From an uncultured Muribaculaceae bacterium (lineage in GTDB: Bacteria > Bacteroidota > Bacteroidia > Bacteroidales > Muribaculaceae), in assembly GCA_910579605.1 (NCBI GenBank), contig CAJTUG010000022.1, positions 13,355 to 36,005 of the forward strand: DNA of 22,651 nucleotides, written 5' to 3'. Below are positions 1 to 7,572 of the stretch, piece by piece. The position numbers were made by a program, and so were the translations under genes. The notes under the pieces are model-generated. The model made no database searches, was not told where the DNA came from, and saw only the letters and a list, made by a program, of their open reading frames with translations. Position 1 is the stretch's first letter. Every line of letters starts with the position of its first letter.

Positions 1-306
1 TATATAGCTGTCGGGTGCTACATAGCTATATGGTATTGCTATAAGAGCTGCCAGATGAAAAACGACATTGACGCCTCGGCATATCTCCCTGCAAAAATTG
101 GCATCACGCACATCTCCGCAAACAATTTCTAAACCATCCCGCGGGGCTATCTCCTCAAGCCATCCCCAGTTATTAAATGAATTATACTGTGCCAGAGCCC
201 TCACGGCATAACCTTTGGCCAAAAGAGCTTCTACCAGATGAGAACCAATAAAACCATCGGCGCCGGTAACAAGAGCCAGTTTCTTTTTATTACTTAGTTC
301 TACCAT
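1..306 (-). CDS. legB: LegB-like NAD-dependent 4,6-dehydratase, N-terminal part (cut by window start)
   Basis: Only the first 102 residues are in the window; the gene continues past base 1. They form the start of an extended short-chain dehydrogenase (Rossmann) fold: a glycine-rich NAD loop TGADGFIGSH at residues 14-23, the acidic GDVRD turn near 64-68, and FHLAALIAIPYSY at 83-95. The pair YNSFNNWGWL (41-50) and AALIAIPYSY is what I recall for LegB, the UDP-sugar 4,6-dehydratase that opens legionaminic acid synthesis, rather than for generic GalE/RmlB proteins. The catalytic YxxxK lies outside the window, so the exact substrate is an inference. ATG at 306-304 was chosen because it overlaps the TAG stop of the preceding lipoprotein gene by 7 nt (ATGGTAG), which suggests translational coupling. 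With the upstream Wzi-family gene it points to surface glycan synthesis. An alternative is another nucleotide-sugar epimerase/dehydratase. Confidence 0.75.
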   Translation of the reverse strand, partial: MVELSNKKKLALVTGADGFIGSHLVEALLAKGYAVRALAQYNSFNNWGWLEEIAPRDGLEIVCGDVRDANFCREICRGVNVVFHLAALIAIPYSYVAPDSYI

Positions 307-737
307 GTTTTCTCAAATTTATAATGATAATTCTTGCCGTCGGGAGCTATATAAACTGCTTCCAACCAATGGCTGTCGAGCTTAGCGATGTTCAATGTCA
401 CTTTTCCGTCGGCCGGGAATCCGAGCCATTCCGGAACATAAAAGATGTCATCAATTGCAAAATCAAACATCAATTCGTCTCCTGTATGAACGAAACTACC
501 ATACGCGCCATATACATGCAAGCCTGGTTCCTCGCGCACAACGTGGATTATAGAATTCTGGAAACTCCAATATGTATTCTCATATTGCAAAGCATCGGCA
601 GATGCACCATCTATCGTCATTTCGCGAAGCACCCACGACCCAAATAAATCGCCTATGCGGCCTTTATATTGCGTACATGCTCCCATCAACAGGCATAACA
701 GACCTACAAAAACAATTATATATCCTTTATTCTTCAT
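300..737 (-). CDS. Small lipocalin-like lipoprotein
   Basis: 145 residues. The N-terminus is a lipoprotein signal peptide: MKNKG, a hydrophobic stretch, then the lipobox LMGAC with Cys21 as the expected lipidated residue. The mature part (about 120 residues) opens with GSWVLREMTIDG and continues with alternating hydrophobic and polar strands, e.g. YWSFQNSIIHVV, as in the small lipocalin-like beta-barrel lipoproteins common in Bacteroidota. No catalytic motif is visible, so function is unknown; it probably sits on the periplasmic or outer face of a membrane. Its ATG overlaps the TGA of the Wzi-family gene by 4 nt (ATGA), and its stop overlaps the LegB-like start, so it is locked into the same operon. 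Assignment of the lipocalin-like fold rests on pattern and size only; the lipoprotein call is firm. Confidence 0.8.
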   Translation of the reverse strand: MKNKGYIIVFVGLLCLLMGACTQYKGRIGDLFGSWVLREMTIDGASADALQYENTYWSFQNSIIHVVREEPGLHVYGAYGSFVHTGDELMFDFAIDDIFYVPEWLGFPADGKVTLNIAKLDSHWLEAVYIAPDGKNYHYKFEKTW

Positions 738-2257
738 TTTGATGATTTTGACGCGTTTTTAGAAAATGTCCAATCTCCGGAATATGTCACACCCAAAAGG
801 ACTCCGAAATTATTGCCTCTTAGTCTTCCTGCATCAAAAGCAATCTTACCTTTGAATGAAAAACCGTCAAGTTTTACCGGCGCCCACGAAGCCTCAGCCA
901 TGGCCGAGGTATTATAGAGGAAATGTGGTGCCGGCAATTGTCCGTATCCGCCAGCTTTCTGGTGGCTGATCATAAATTTATAAACGACACCATCGACGGG
1001 GCTACCGGTAACGGCAGCATGAAAACCTCGTGTACGGTTGTGCTTGAAAAGATTGCTGCCGTCGGTATTATAAACCGGAGCAAGAGCAAAGGGAGAACCT
1101 ATAGCCATGCCATAATTGGCATAAGGGCCATAGAAACTGTTATTATAATAATTATCGGCTCCTCCGACAAGCTGCGTGATACTGCTTCCTGGATTGTCTC
1201 CTGGCGAATAATGTATAGGGCCACATTGGTTGGAAAAATCTATGTACTCCACCAACAATCCTGTGACAATGCCTTTTTTGCCGAAATCATATTGCAACCC
1301 CCAAAGACCGTCCCAGCCATTTGCCTTGGCAACTCCGGAACCATCCTCGAAGAGCCACTCAAAATAAGCACTCAGACGGCTATCGTTTTTAAATCTATAT
1401 TGTGCTTTTAAATCCCAAGAACCCAACGAGTTGCCAATAGCATTACCTTCTCCGGTACCTTCGCGGGGGAAAAACATATGCCACAAATCTTTTATACGGA
1501 AACCACGGTTGTAGGTCTGTTTTATGCTACCGTTTTCATAATATTGGGCCGACCCACCAAACATACCGGCAGATTGCATACCTACAGTAACATGGAACGG
1601 CTTTTTAGGATTAGTTCGAAAGTAGCAACGCTTGTATGTAAACCACAAATCGGCAGTAGATAAACCATTGAAATAGTTGAACTGATCTTCTACATAACCG
1701 TCATCAAACATGCGGCCGTAGCCCAAACGGCCTTCTATCTGCACCCATCCTTTGGTAAACGGGATATCTACGAAATCAAGGAAACCCACCCAAGCTCCGG
1801 GGATAGGCCGAGCATTGTTGCTAAGCACCAAATCGCCCGACGAAAGGTTATTGTCTACTATCAAAGACCGGCTTTCACGCATTCCAACCTGCAAAAAGAC
1901 CTGACGGTATTTCAATTCTCCGTAGAGTTGATGCAGACGCAGCGGCGATTGCCGGCGGTGAGAATCGCCGACAGGACGCCAATAGTTAACGCCCGAACCA
2001 TATCCGGCAAGGAACTCGACTCCGGCAGACCAAGAAAAACGTTTCGACAAATCAAGTTCTTTTTTTGCCGCGGCATCCAACCAGAGCCCTTTACCATAAA
2101 CCACACGCCCTGCATCCCAGGAGCCTATCATATAAGGCGCAAAGTCTCCGGTAGACCCTACGGCCATAACCGTCGCCGAATAATCAACAGTGGTTTGAGC
2201 AGTTGCTACCACAGCCAAAAGACCCAAAAAAAGGCTTAATATTCTATTCTTTTTCAT
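734..2257 (-). CDS. Capsule assembly Wzi-family outer-membrane protein
   Basis: 507 residues with a cleavable signal peptide (MKKNR, hydrophobic core, cleavage probably after TAQ near residue 21). The mature protein starts TTVDYSATVMAVGSTGDFAP and is rich in aromatic, alternating strands separated by polar loops (for example YGELKYRQVFLQVGMRESRS, FEWLFEDGSG, GLQYDFGKKG) and ends in a strand-like segment GVLLGVTYSGDWTFSKN. This matches the Wzi/OmpA-size beta-barrel family whose Escherichia member anchors group 1 capsule at the surface; Bacteroidota homologues are numerous and mostly uncharacterised. The start ATG at 2257 lies 14 nt inside the end of the ATPase-DUF4435 gene, and the stop overlaps the lipoprotein start. 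With the LegB-like gene it suggests a role in surface polysaccharide handling; direct capsule binding is inferred from family only. Confidence 0.85.
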   Translation of the reverse strand: MKKNRILSLFLGLLAVVATAQTTVDYSATVMAVGSTGDFAPYMIGSWDAGRVVYGKGLWLDAAAKKELDLSKRFSWSAGVEFLAGYGSGVNYWRPVGDSHRRQSPLRLHQLYGELKYRQVFLQVGMRESRSLIVDNNLSSGDLVLSNNARPIPGAWVGFLDFVDIPFTKGWVQIEGRLGYGRMFDDGYVEDQFNYFNGLSTADLWFTYKRCYFRTNPKKPFHVTVGMQSAGMFGGSAQYYENGSIKQTYNRGFRIKDLWHMFFPREGTGEGNAIGNSLGSWDLKAQYRFKNDSRLSAYFEWLFEDGSGVAKANGWDGLWGLQYDFGKKGIVTGLLVEYIDFSNQCGPIHYSPGDNPGSSITQLVGGADNYYNNSFYGPYANYGMAIGSPFALAPVYNTDGSNLFKHNRTRGFHAAVTGSPVDGVVYKFMISHQKAGGYGQLPAPHFLYNTSAMAEASWAPVKLDGFSFKGKIAFDAGRLRGNNFGVLLGVTYSGDWTFSKNASKSSK

Positions 2258-3845
2258 TGGTTTGATATTTTTCTTCTACATGCAGACACCTTTTCACAGC
2301 CTGACGCACTTGATCTGTAAGCGGACCTTGACCACGCAAAAGATTGATAACCCCGTTTATATAACTATCTTTGTTTTTAAACCCACACATTGGTGCCACA
2401 TTACAATTGGAAAGCATAGATTTCTGGTTATAAACCTGAAGGATAGACTCATAATCGGAATCACCTACATATTTGTTGAACAAGCGACAAAACTCTTCGT
2501 ATGTGCGGCGAGGATCAAGCTCCACAACCAGTTTAGACAAATGCTCCTCAAGCATATTTATGTTTTCAAATCTTGCATCTACACGATATTCCATAGTGCG
2601 CTTTATGCGGTGACGGGTATGCTGGAGCGCTTGCGAGTGAACCTCACTTCGGAAAAGATGCACAACGGCTTTCTTTACTTTCCCAAAAACCCTATCTGGA
2701 TCTTTGCCGGCATTCTTTGCCATGGCTCTCACCACATCTTCTAATATGAAAATATTTTCTATCTCAGCCACATCTGGCACCATTATGGATTTGCGGCGAA
2801 GGTATGAAACTTCTTCTTCATTACGGCGATCACGGTCTACAATGCCCGACGAATCCATTTTATGGAAACCTGTAAGGTCATTAAAAGTACGTGTTGCCTC
2901 TATAACTTTATTGCAACTCCCAAGCGACGATACCGTATAATCCGGAAATATAAGCGGATAGAGACGGGCGTCGATAGAGCGGTTGTCGCCCTCTATAAAA
3001 AGCACGGGTTTTCTTGCGCCAATCAGCGAAAGATACAACTCCTCAGGTATACCGGAAGTGCGTGGGAGGATATCATAATCCCATGCTTCTTGCGACGGTT
3101 CGCAATCTCGCACCCATATGATCTGCGCTCCGTTGCGCGATGATGCAAACTCGGGGTCGTGAGTAGTATAGCAGAATATACAATCGCTTCGGCTTGACTC
3201 AAGACGATTCCACAGCGAGCTGGTAAGCGTAGGATGCAGGAATATTTCGGGGGAATCAACAAAGATAACAGCATTTTTAGGAGCATATAAAATAGCAGCG
3301 GCATAATAAAGAACTGCCCTCTCGCCATCGGAAAGTGTCATCGACGAATAACTGCTCACATCGAGGCCTCTCGAAAAAAGGATTTTACCACTGTCTATCA
3401 ACACACGGTTTCCAGGAAAAACCTCTTGCCATAGTTCTATAACCTTATCCAAACGCGTCCTTCTCAACTTGGCCTTTGCTCCGTCGGCAAGAGCAAGCTT
3501 ATAGCCTATGAGATTAACCATCTCGTCGTGCATCAACTGCCCGAGCAATAATTCAAGGACAGTAGGAACTCCCTTTCCTTCTGCATTGGACACGACCATA
3601 GGGCTGAGCCTTTTTTTTATAGCTTTCTGAGAATCCGCATCGCCTTGAGGCGAACGGCCATATAGAGCCGTCAATGCCGACAATCGGTAAGAATCGTTGC
3701 CCAATGAATCTACAAGAGTACGTGTAAACCGTGTTTTACCGGCTCCGTTAGCTCCGATTACAACCAAAGATTGCTTGGAATCCAAGGATATTGTCGGTGG
3801 GGTCTGACCGTCTTTGCGACGAGGAAGAATTATATTCATGGGCAT
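2244..3845 (-). CDS. ATPase (ABC/OLD-like) fused to DUF4435 TOPRIM-like domain; PARIS AriA-AriB-like architecture
   Basis: 533 residues from the ATG at 3845, which overlaps the dnaG TAA by one base (TAATG); a second ATG six bases on is equally usable. An open 44-codon upstream extension lies inside dnaG and was rejected. Residues 1-250 form an SMC/ABC-type ATPase: Walker A GANGAGKT at 31-38, signature LSDGE at 171-175, Walker B VIFVDSPE at 193-200, and an H-loop CYTTHD with His229. Residues 275-420 are DUF4435, a TOPRIM-like fold: LFIEGDN with Glu285, GIVDRDR with Asp337 and Asp339, and AEIENIFIL near 360-368. The remaining C-terminus is helical and unassigned. No signal peptide, so cytosolic. 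The same domain pair makes up the AriA/AriB PARIS anti-phage proteins, including fused forms; OLD-family nucleases are a wider alternative. The position behind dnaG in a housekeeping-like operon argues for caution about a defence role. Confidence 0.85.
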   Translation of the reverse strand: MPMNIILPRRKDGQTPPTISLDSKQSLVVIGANGAGKTRFTRTLVDSLGNDSYRLSALTALYGRSPQGDADSQKAIKKRLSPMVVSNAEGKGVPTVLELLLGQLMHDEMVNLIGYKLALADGAKAKLRRTRLDKVIELWQEVFPGNRVLIDSGKILFSRGLDVSSYSSMTLSDGERAVLYYAAAILYAPKNAVIFVDSPEIFLHPTLTSSLWNRLESSRSDCIFCYTTHDPEFASSRNGAQIIWVRDCEPSQEAWDYDILPRTSGIPEELYLSLIGARKPVLFIEGDNRSIDARLYPLIFPDYTVSSLGSCNKVIEATRTFNDLTGFHKMDSSGIVDRDRRNEEEVSYLRRKSIMVPDVAEIENIFILEDVVRAMAKNAGKDPDRVFGKVKKAVVHLFRSEVHSQALQHTRHRIKRTMEYRVDARFENINMLEEHLSKLVVELDPRRTYEEFCRLFNKYVGDSDYESILQVYNQKSMLSNCNVAPMCGFKNKDSYINGVINLLRGQGPLTDQVRQAVKRCLHVEEKYQTNEKE

Positions 3846-6025
3846 TAAGGTCTTATAATACGTTCGCCAAGTACTTTGGCTATACTTTGTTGATATTTCT
3901 TTTGAGCCGTAAGCAAAGAAAGGAGTTCTTGCGCCTTTTCCGTTTCTTCGGGGGGCAACAAGGCCAATTGAGCACAAATATTTTTAATATTCATGGCAAC
4001 GAGCTGTTCGCGCAACTCATTTACAGCTCTTGGAACCAAGATATGAAGCATCGAATCTTCGGTTTCTACTTTACCTCCTTGCCGCATATAGATACGGGAA
4101 AGTGTATACTTGTCTGTTGCAAGATCAACAGCTGCATTACGCACAAGATCATCGGGCGTGTTAAGCAGCTTGTCAAGCAAAAATCCTATATCAAAATTAC
4201 GAAGCTCCGACTCGCGGTATGCTGAGATCTCGTTTTCGGCATGGCGTTCCATGTCATCTATTTCCGCCACACTTTTAGCCGTCTGGCGGATATGTTCCAG
4301 GGCTTCTTCCCTCTTTGCTCCACATTCCATATCCAGATTAACAGAAAATGCCTCACGTGCCTGAGGCCATTCGTTATTTCTCACATTCTCTGCCATTTTC
4401 GCTATACTTGCATAGGGCGGATAAGTAAAAGTAATATCATCGAGCCTAAGTTCTGCCGAAATAAGATCTATAACATTGCCCGGGACCATAGTTCCATCGT
4501 CCTCTACCAAATCGCATACATAAAGCAACCCATACCTCACAATATAACGGGCCAACTGCTCTTCGTAAGGTTTCAAGGCCGCTGTTTCCGAAAGATCAAT
4601 AAGAGGGGCCGCCATTTCGGCTTTACCAACTTCTGTAATTTCCGGCTGCTGTTCTTGACCGGAAATAGATTCTTGAGCCTTCGCACGAGCGCGTTCTTTC
4701 TCCAGTTCCTCTATATGACGTGTGGTGAAAACATCAAGCTGCTTCACTATCACTTGCTCCGGGATACTAAACAAACGCGAAGACTGCGTGATATATTCTT
4801 GCCGGGCAACAGGATCAACTATACAAGCTACCGCTTCCAAAATCACATTAATGGCCTTGGCTCTTGCCGTGGGGTCATTGGGTGCCACATCTGCAAGAAG
4901 CTTATCGGCCATAAACTCTATTATGTCGGCCTCATTTTCTTTCAAATATTGAGCAACCACATCCGATGAATGAGTCTGGGCAAACGAATCGGGGTCATCA
5001 CCTGGAGGCAAAGCGAGAACTCGCACATTCATGCCTTCGGCAAGGAGCATTTTGATACCTCGGAGAGAGGCCTTTATTCCTGCTGCGTCGGCATCATAGA
5101 TGAGAGTGACGTTGCTTGTAAAACGCCGCACTGCTCGTATCTGACCTTCTGTGAGTGACGTTCCAGACGATGCGACAGTGTTTTCAATACCTGCCTGATG
5201 CATGGAAATTACATCAAGATAGCCCTCAACCATATAGCATTTGTCGTTTTTAGCTATGGAATTCTTGGCTTGGTAAAGCCCGTAAAGCTCAAGATTTTTC
5301 TTGTAAATCACACTTTCGGGCGAATTCACATATTTTGCCACGTTTTTATCGGCCTTCATGGTGCGGCCTCCGAAAGCTATGACACGTCCGGAAATACTGA
5401 AAACAGGAAACATCACCCTGCCGCGAAAACGGTCGTAACAACCTCGGTCGTTTGATAGCGTAAGGCCAGTCTCTATAAGATATTCCTCCTTGAAACCAGC
5501 TCCTTTGGCCGCATCAAACAAATCGGTAGGACGGTCTATGGAATAACCGAGTTTAAATCGTTTTATCACCAAATCCGAGAGTCCGCGGTGTCGAAAATAT
5601 GGCAAAGCTATTTCGCGCCCGTCGGCACTTTCAAGCAGGTTTTTAGTGAAATGGTCAAGAGCAAATTCATTTACAGCCAATAATGCTTCTCGATGGCTTT
5701 GGGCTTCTTTTTCTTCGGCGCTCTGTTCCGTTTCTATTATTTCTATGTTGTATTTGCGAGCAAGATAGCGCAAAGCCTCTACATATGACAGCTGCTCATG
5801 GAGCATTATAAAATTGACGGGAGAACCACCGGCGCCACAGCTAAAACATTTGCATATATTGCGCGCCTTGTTTACCGAGAACGATGGCGTACGCTCATTG
5901 TGGAAAGGGCATAAACCTTTGTAATTGGCACCGCTGCGACGCAGTTTCACAAAGTCGCTTACCACATCAACAATATCGGCAGTATCCAATATCTTCCTTA
6001 CTGTTTCCTGATCGATTCTTCCCAT
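3845..6025 (-). CDS. dnaG: DNA primase DnaG
   Basis: 726 residues from the ATG at 6025. An open 42-codon N-terminal extension lacks primase similarity and was dropped because MGRIDQETVRKIL is the usual DnaG start. Synthesises RNA primers at the replication fork. Domains in order: CHC2 zinc-binding domain with Cys39, His42, Cys60 and Cys63 (CPFH...CFSC); primase core with the YVNSPES motif at 232-238; TOPRIM domain with MVEGYLDV (Glu267) and IYDADAAG (Asp311, Asp313); then a long, less conserved C-terminal region of about 300 residues that should contact the replicative helicase DnaB. All expected catalytic and zinc ligands are present. Length is somewhat above the Escherichia protein (about 580), as is common in Bacteroidota. 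The stop overlaps the ATPase-DUF4435 start, so dnaG heads a coupled unit. Confidence 0.97.
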   Translation of the reverse strand: MGRIDQETVRKILDTADIVDVVSDFVKLRRSGANYKGLCPFHNERTPSFSVNKARNICKCFSCGAGGSPVNFIMLHEQLSYVEALRYLARKYNIEIIETEQSAEEKEAQSHREALLAVNEFALDHFTKNLLESADGREIALPYFRHRGLSDLVIKRFKLGYSIDRPTDLFDAAKGAGFKEEYLIETGLTLSNDRGCYDRFRGRVMFPVFSISGRVIAFGGRTMKADKNVAKYVNSPESVIYKKNLELYGLYQAKNSIAKNDKCYMVEGYLDVISMHQAGIENTVASSGTSLTEGQIRAVRRFTSNVTLIYDADAAGIKASLRGIKMLLAEGMNVRVLALPPGDDPDSFAQTHSSDVVAQYLKENEADIIEFMADKLLADVAPNDPTARAKAINVILEAVACIVDPVARQEYITQSSRLFSIPEQVIVKQLDVFTTRHIEELEKERARAKAQESISGQEQQPEITEVGKAEMAAPLIDLSETAALKPYEEQLARYIVRYGLLYVCDLVEDDGTMVPGNVIDLISAELRLDDITFTYPPYASIAKMAENVRNNEWPQAREAFSVNLDMECGAKREEALEHIRQTAKSVAEIDDMERHAENEISAYRESELRNFDIGFLLDKLLNTPDDLVRNAAVDLATDKYTLSRIYMRQGGKVETEDSMLHILVPRAVNELREQLVAMNIKNICAQLALLPPEETEKAQELLSLLTAQKKYQQSIAKVLGERIIRP

Positions 6026-6029
6026 AATA

Positions 6030-6037
6030 CAAAAGTA
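6030..6037 (-). promoter_or_regulatory. Candidate -7 element for dnaG
   Basis: On the minus strand the octamer TACTTTTG fits the Bacteroidota -7 consensus TAnnTTTG. It ends only 4 nt before the dnaG ATG, so transcription from it would give an almost leaderless mRNA or start inside the gene. No good -33 TTTG lies about 20 bp upstream. The match may be chance in this AT-rich gap. Confidence 0.3.
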
Positions 6038-6061
6038 AGCAAAATATTGCGATTTTTTCAC

Positions 6062-6069
6062 TACTTTTG
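6062..6069 (+). promoter_or_regulatory. Candidate -7 element for the RluA-family gene
   Basis: TACTTTTG matches the Bacteroidota -7 consensus TAnnTTTG and lies 16 nt before the ATG at 6086. The same octamer occurs in the opposite orientation at 6037-6030, as would suit divergent promoters for this gene and dnaG. A clear -33 element at the usual spacing is not seen. Confidence 0.4.
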
Positions 6070-6085
6070 CAAAAAATCTGAACCG

Positions 6086-6769
6086 ATGGACATACTCTAC
6101 GAAGACAACCACATCATAATCGTCAATAAACGCTCCGGAGAAATCGTACAAGGAGATAAAACAGGCGACGAACCTTTAGCCGAAACTATAAAACGTTTCA
6201 TCAAAGAACGCGACAACAAGCCGGGAAATGTATTTCTGGGAGTTGTACACCGTTTGGACAGGCCGGTGAGCGGAGCCGTGATATTTGCGAAAACGAGCAA
6301 GGCTTTGAGCCGTCTGAATTCCATGTTTGCAAATGGAGAGGTACACAAAACTTATTGGGCAATCACACGAAACAAACCTAAAAAAGACGAAGATACTCTA
6401 ACGCACTATATCACAAGCCGCGAGAGCAACAACAAATCGTATGCTTCAACCACTCCCGTTGCCGGAGCAAAGGAAGCCCGTTTAGCTTATAGGCTCATAG
6501 CGCATTCCGACCGGTATTTCCTATTGGCCGTACGTCTTATGACCGGACGCAAACACCAGATACGTGTACAATTATCTACTGTAGGATGCCCGGTAAAAGG
6601 AGATTTGAAATACGGCGATAAGCGCAGCAACCCAGATGGTAGTATAAGCCTGCACGCAAGACGCATATGTTTTGTACACCCTGTTTCGGGCAATCAAATA
6701 GATGTGACAGCTCCGACACCCGACGATGTGCTTTGGAAAGCTCTTGAAAGCGGAATAATTCAAGGCTGA
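6086..6769 (+). CDS. RluA-family RNA pseudouridine synthase
   Basis: 227 residues from the ATG at 6086; an in-frame ATG 13 codons earlier lies in the promoter region and adds no conserved sequence. Isomerises specific uridines in RNA to pseudouridine in the cytosol. The signature VHRLDRPVSGAVIFAKTS contains the catalytic Asp of the HRLDxxxSG motif (around residue 57). Further family blocks are KTYWAI, the LMTGRKHQIRVQLS helix-strand segment, GCPVKGDLKYG and SLHARRICFVHP. There is no N-terminal S4 domain, so it is a short RluA-type enzyme; whether the target is rRNA or tRNA cannot be told. It diverges from dnaG and overlaps the nitroreductase gene tail-to-tail by 10 nt (6760-6769), leaving no room for a separate terminator between them. 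Confidence 0.92.
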   Translation: MDILYEDNHIIIVNKRSGEIVQGDKTGDEPLAETIKRFIKERDNKPGNVFLGVVHRLDRPVSGAVIFAKTSKALSRLNSMFANGEVHKTYWAITRNKPKKDEDTLTHYITSRESNNKSYASTTPVAGAKEARLAYRLIAHSDRYFLLAVRLMTGRKHQIRVQLSTVGCPVKGDLKYGDKRSNPDGSISLHARRICFVHPVSGNQIDVTAPTPDDVLWKALESGIIQG

Positions 6770-7572
6770 TTGAGAGGGACTGCCGTGAGCAGGTATTTCA
6801 AATTCTTAGGCAATCCATCAGCACTGTCGCAACGGCCGAAAAAGTAGTCTACACCTTCGTCCAAAGCTAAAGAAAAATGGCAAAGAGCTATACCCATGTC
6901 AACCATTGAAAATTTACCGTTTTCCAAATAATAGAATTCCAAGCTCTTTCCATTATCTCTCACCAGAACCCTCCAAGGCTGGATATTACGTGCCGACGGT
7001 GCAAGACGCACCATTTCCAAAGCTCCTGAAATAGCACTACAATCAGCTTGTAGAGGCTCTTCAAAAGATTCATTAAAGAAGAGTTTCCCAAAGGGTTTGC
7101 GGTGAGCACTTCCCATTATGGCCTTGCCGATACGTTCCAAGAATCGCGGTTCACGGGGTTTGCCTACAGGACATACAATTTCTAATTCTTGCCCCTCCGG
7201 CATCACACCTTCTACGCCAAAAGATTCTGCTTTGAATGTACCGCCTATCCAACATGTTCCCAAACCGATAGATGTTGCAAACAGTACAATTTTTTCTAAA
7301 GCGAAAGCGGCCCCCAAACGAGCTTTTGCCTCGGGTCTTACACCCAGGAGTAAAAAAGCAGGCGCTTTAGAGATAAATCCGTAGGTCTCGGGCTTGAAAT
7401 CGGCTGCATCACCCATGCACACCAGACGGATAGTATAGTCATCGGAACGGCAAAATGGAGTTCTGACATTGCTTATAGCATCCTTTAGGACTGCAGCTTC
7501 TCTATCAGTAAGAGGTTCGCCCGTAAAAGTGCGCGTGGAGTGTCGCTGTTGTATCGCTTCTTGAATTTTCAT
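6760..7572 (-). CDS. TM1586-type nitroreductase family protein
   Basis: 270 residues. The N-terminal RHSTRTFTGEPL is the FMN-phosphate-binding arginine motif of nitroreductases. The protein is built of two related halves, with LAPSARNIQPWRVLV (near 190-204) in the second half corresponding to the PSxxNxQPW flavin-binding segment; this arrangement fits the putative TM nitroreductase (TM1586) family rather than the dimeric NfsB type. GTCWIGGTF near 101-109 and MVDMGIALCHFSLAL near the C-terminus are also family-like. Expected to be a cytosolic FMN-dependent NAD(P)H oxidoreductase; natural substrate unknown. Its ATG overlaps the TGA of the lytic transglycosylase gene by 4 nt (ATGA), so it is the last gene of the parA-led unit. 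In relatives, as I recall, relA/spoT often follows the transglycosylase, so its place here may vary by lineage. Confidence 0.85.
   Translation of the reverse strand: MKIQEAIQQRHSTRTFTGEPLTDREAAVLKDAISNVRTPFCRSDDYTIRLVCMGDAADFKPETYGFISKAPAFLLLGVRPEAKARLGAAFALEKIVLFATSIGLGTCWIGGTFKAESFGVEGVMPEGQELEIVCPVGKPREPRFLERIGKAIMGSAHRKPFGKLFFNESFEEPLQADCSAISGALEMVRLAPSARNIQPWRVLVRDNGKSLEFYYLENGKFSMVDMGIALCHFSLALDEGVDYFFGRCDSADGLPKNLKYLLTAVPLNQP

Noticed and set aside
3846..3977. N-terminal 44-residue extension of the ATPase-DUF4435 frame
   Set aside because: It lies wholly inside the 3' end of dnaG, has no family-like sequence, and the ATG overlapping the dnaG stop gives a normal ATPase start.
4353..4358. 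CACGTG core as a parS site inside dnaG
   Set aside because: The flanks (CCT...CCT) do not match GTTnCACGTGnAAC; CACGTG cores near 8419 and 20056 also lack the flanks.
4241..4969. 242-codon plus-strand open frame opposite dnaG
   Set aside because: Antisense shadow of a certain gene; its translation has no recognisable domain and odd composition.
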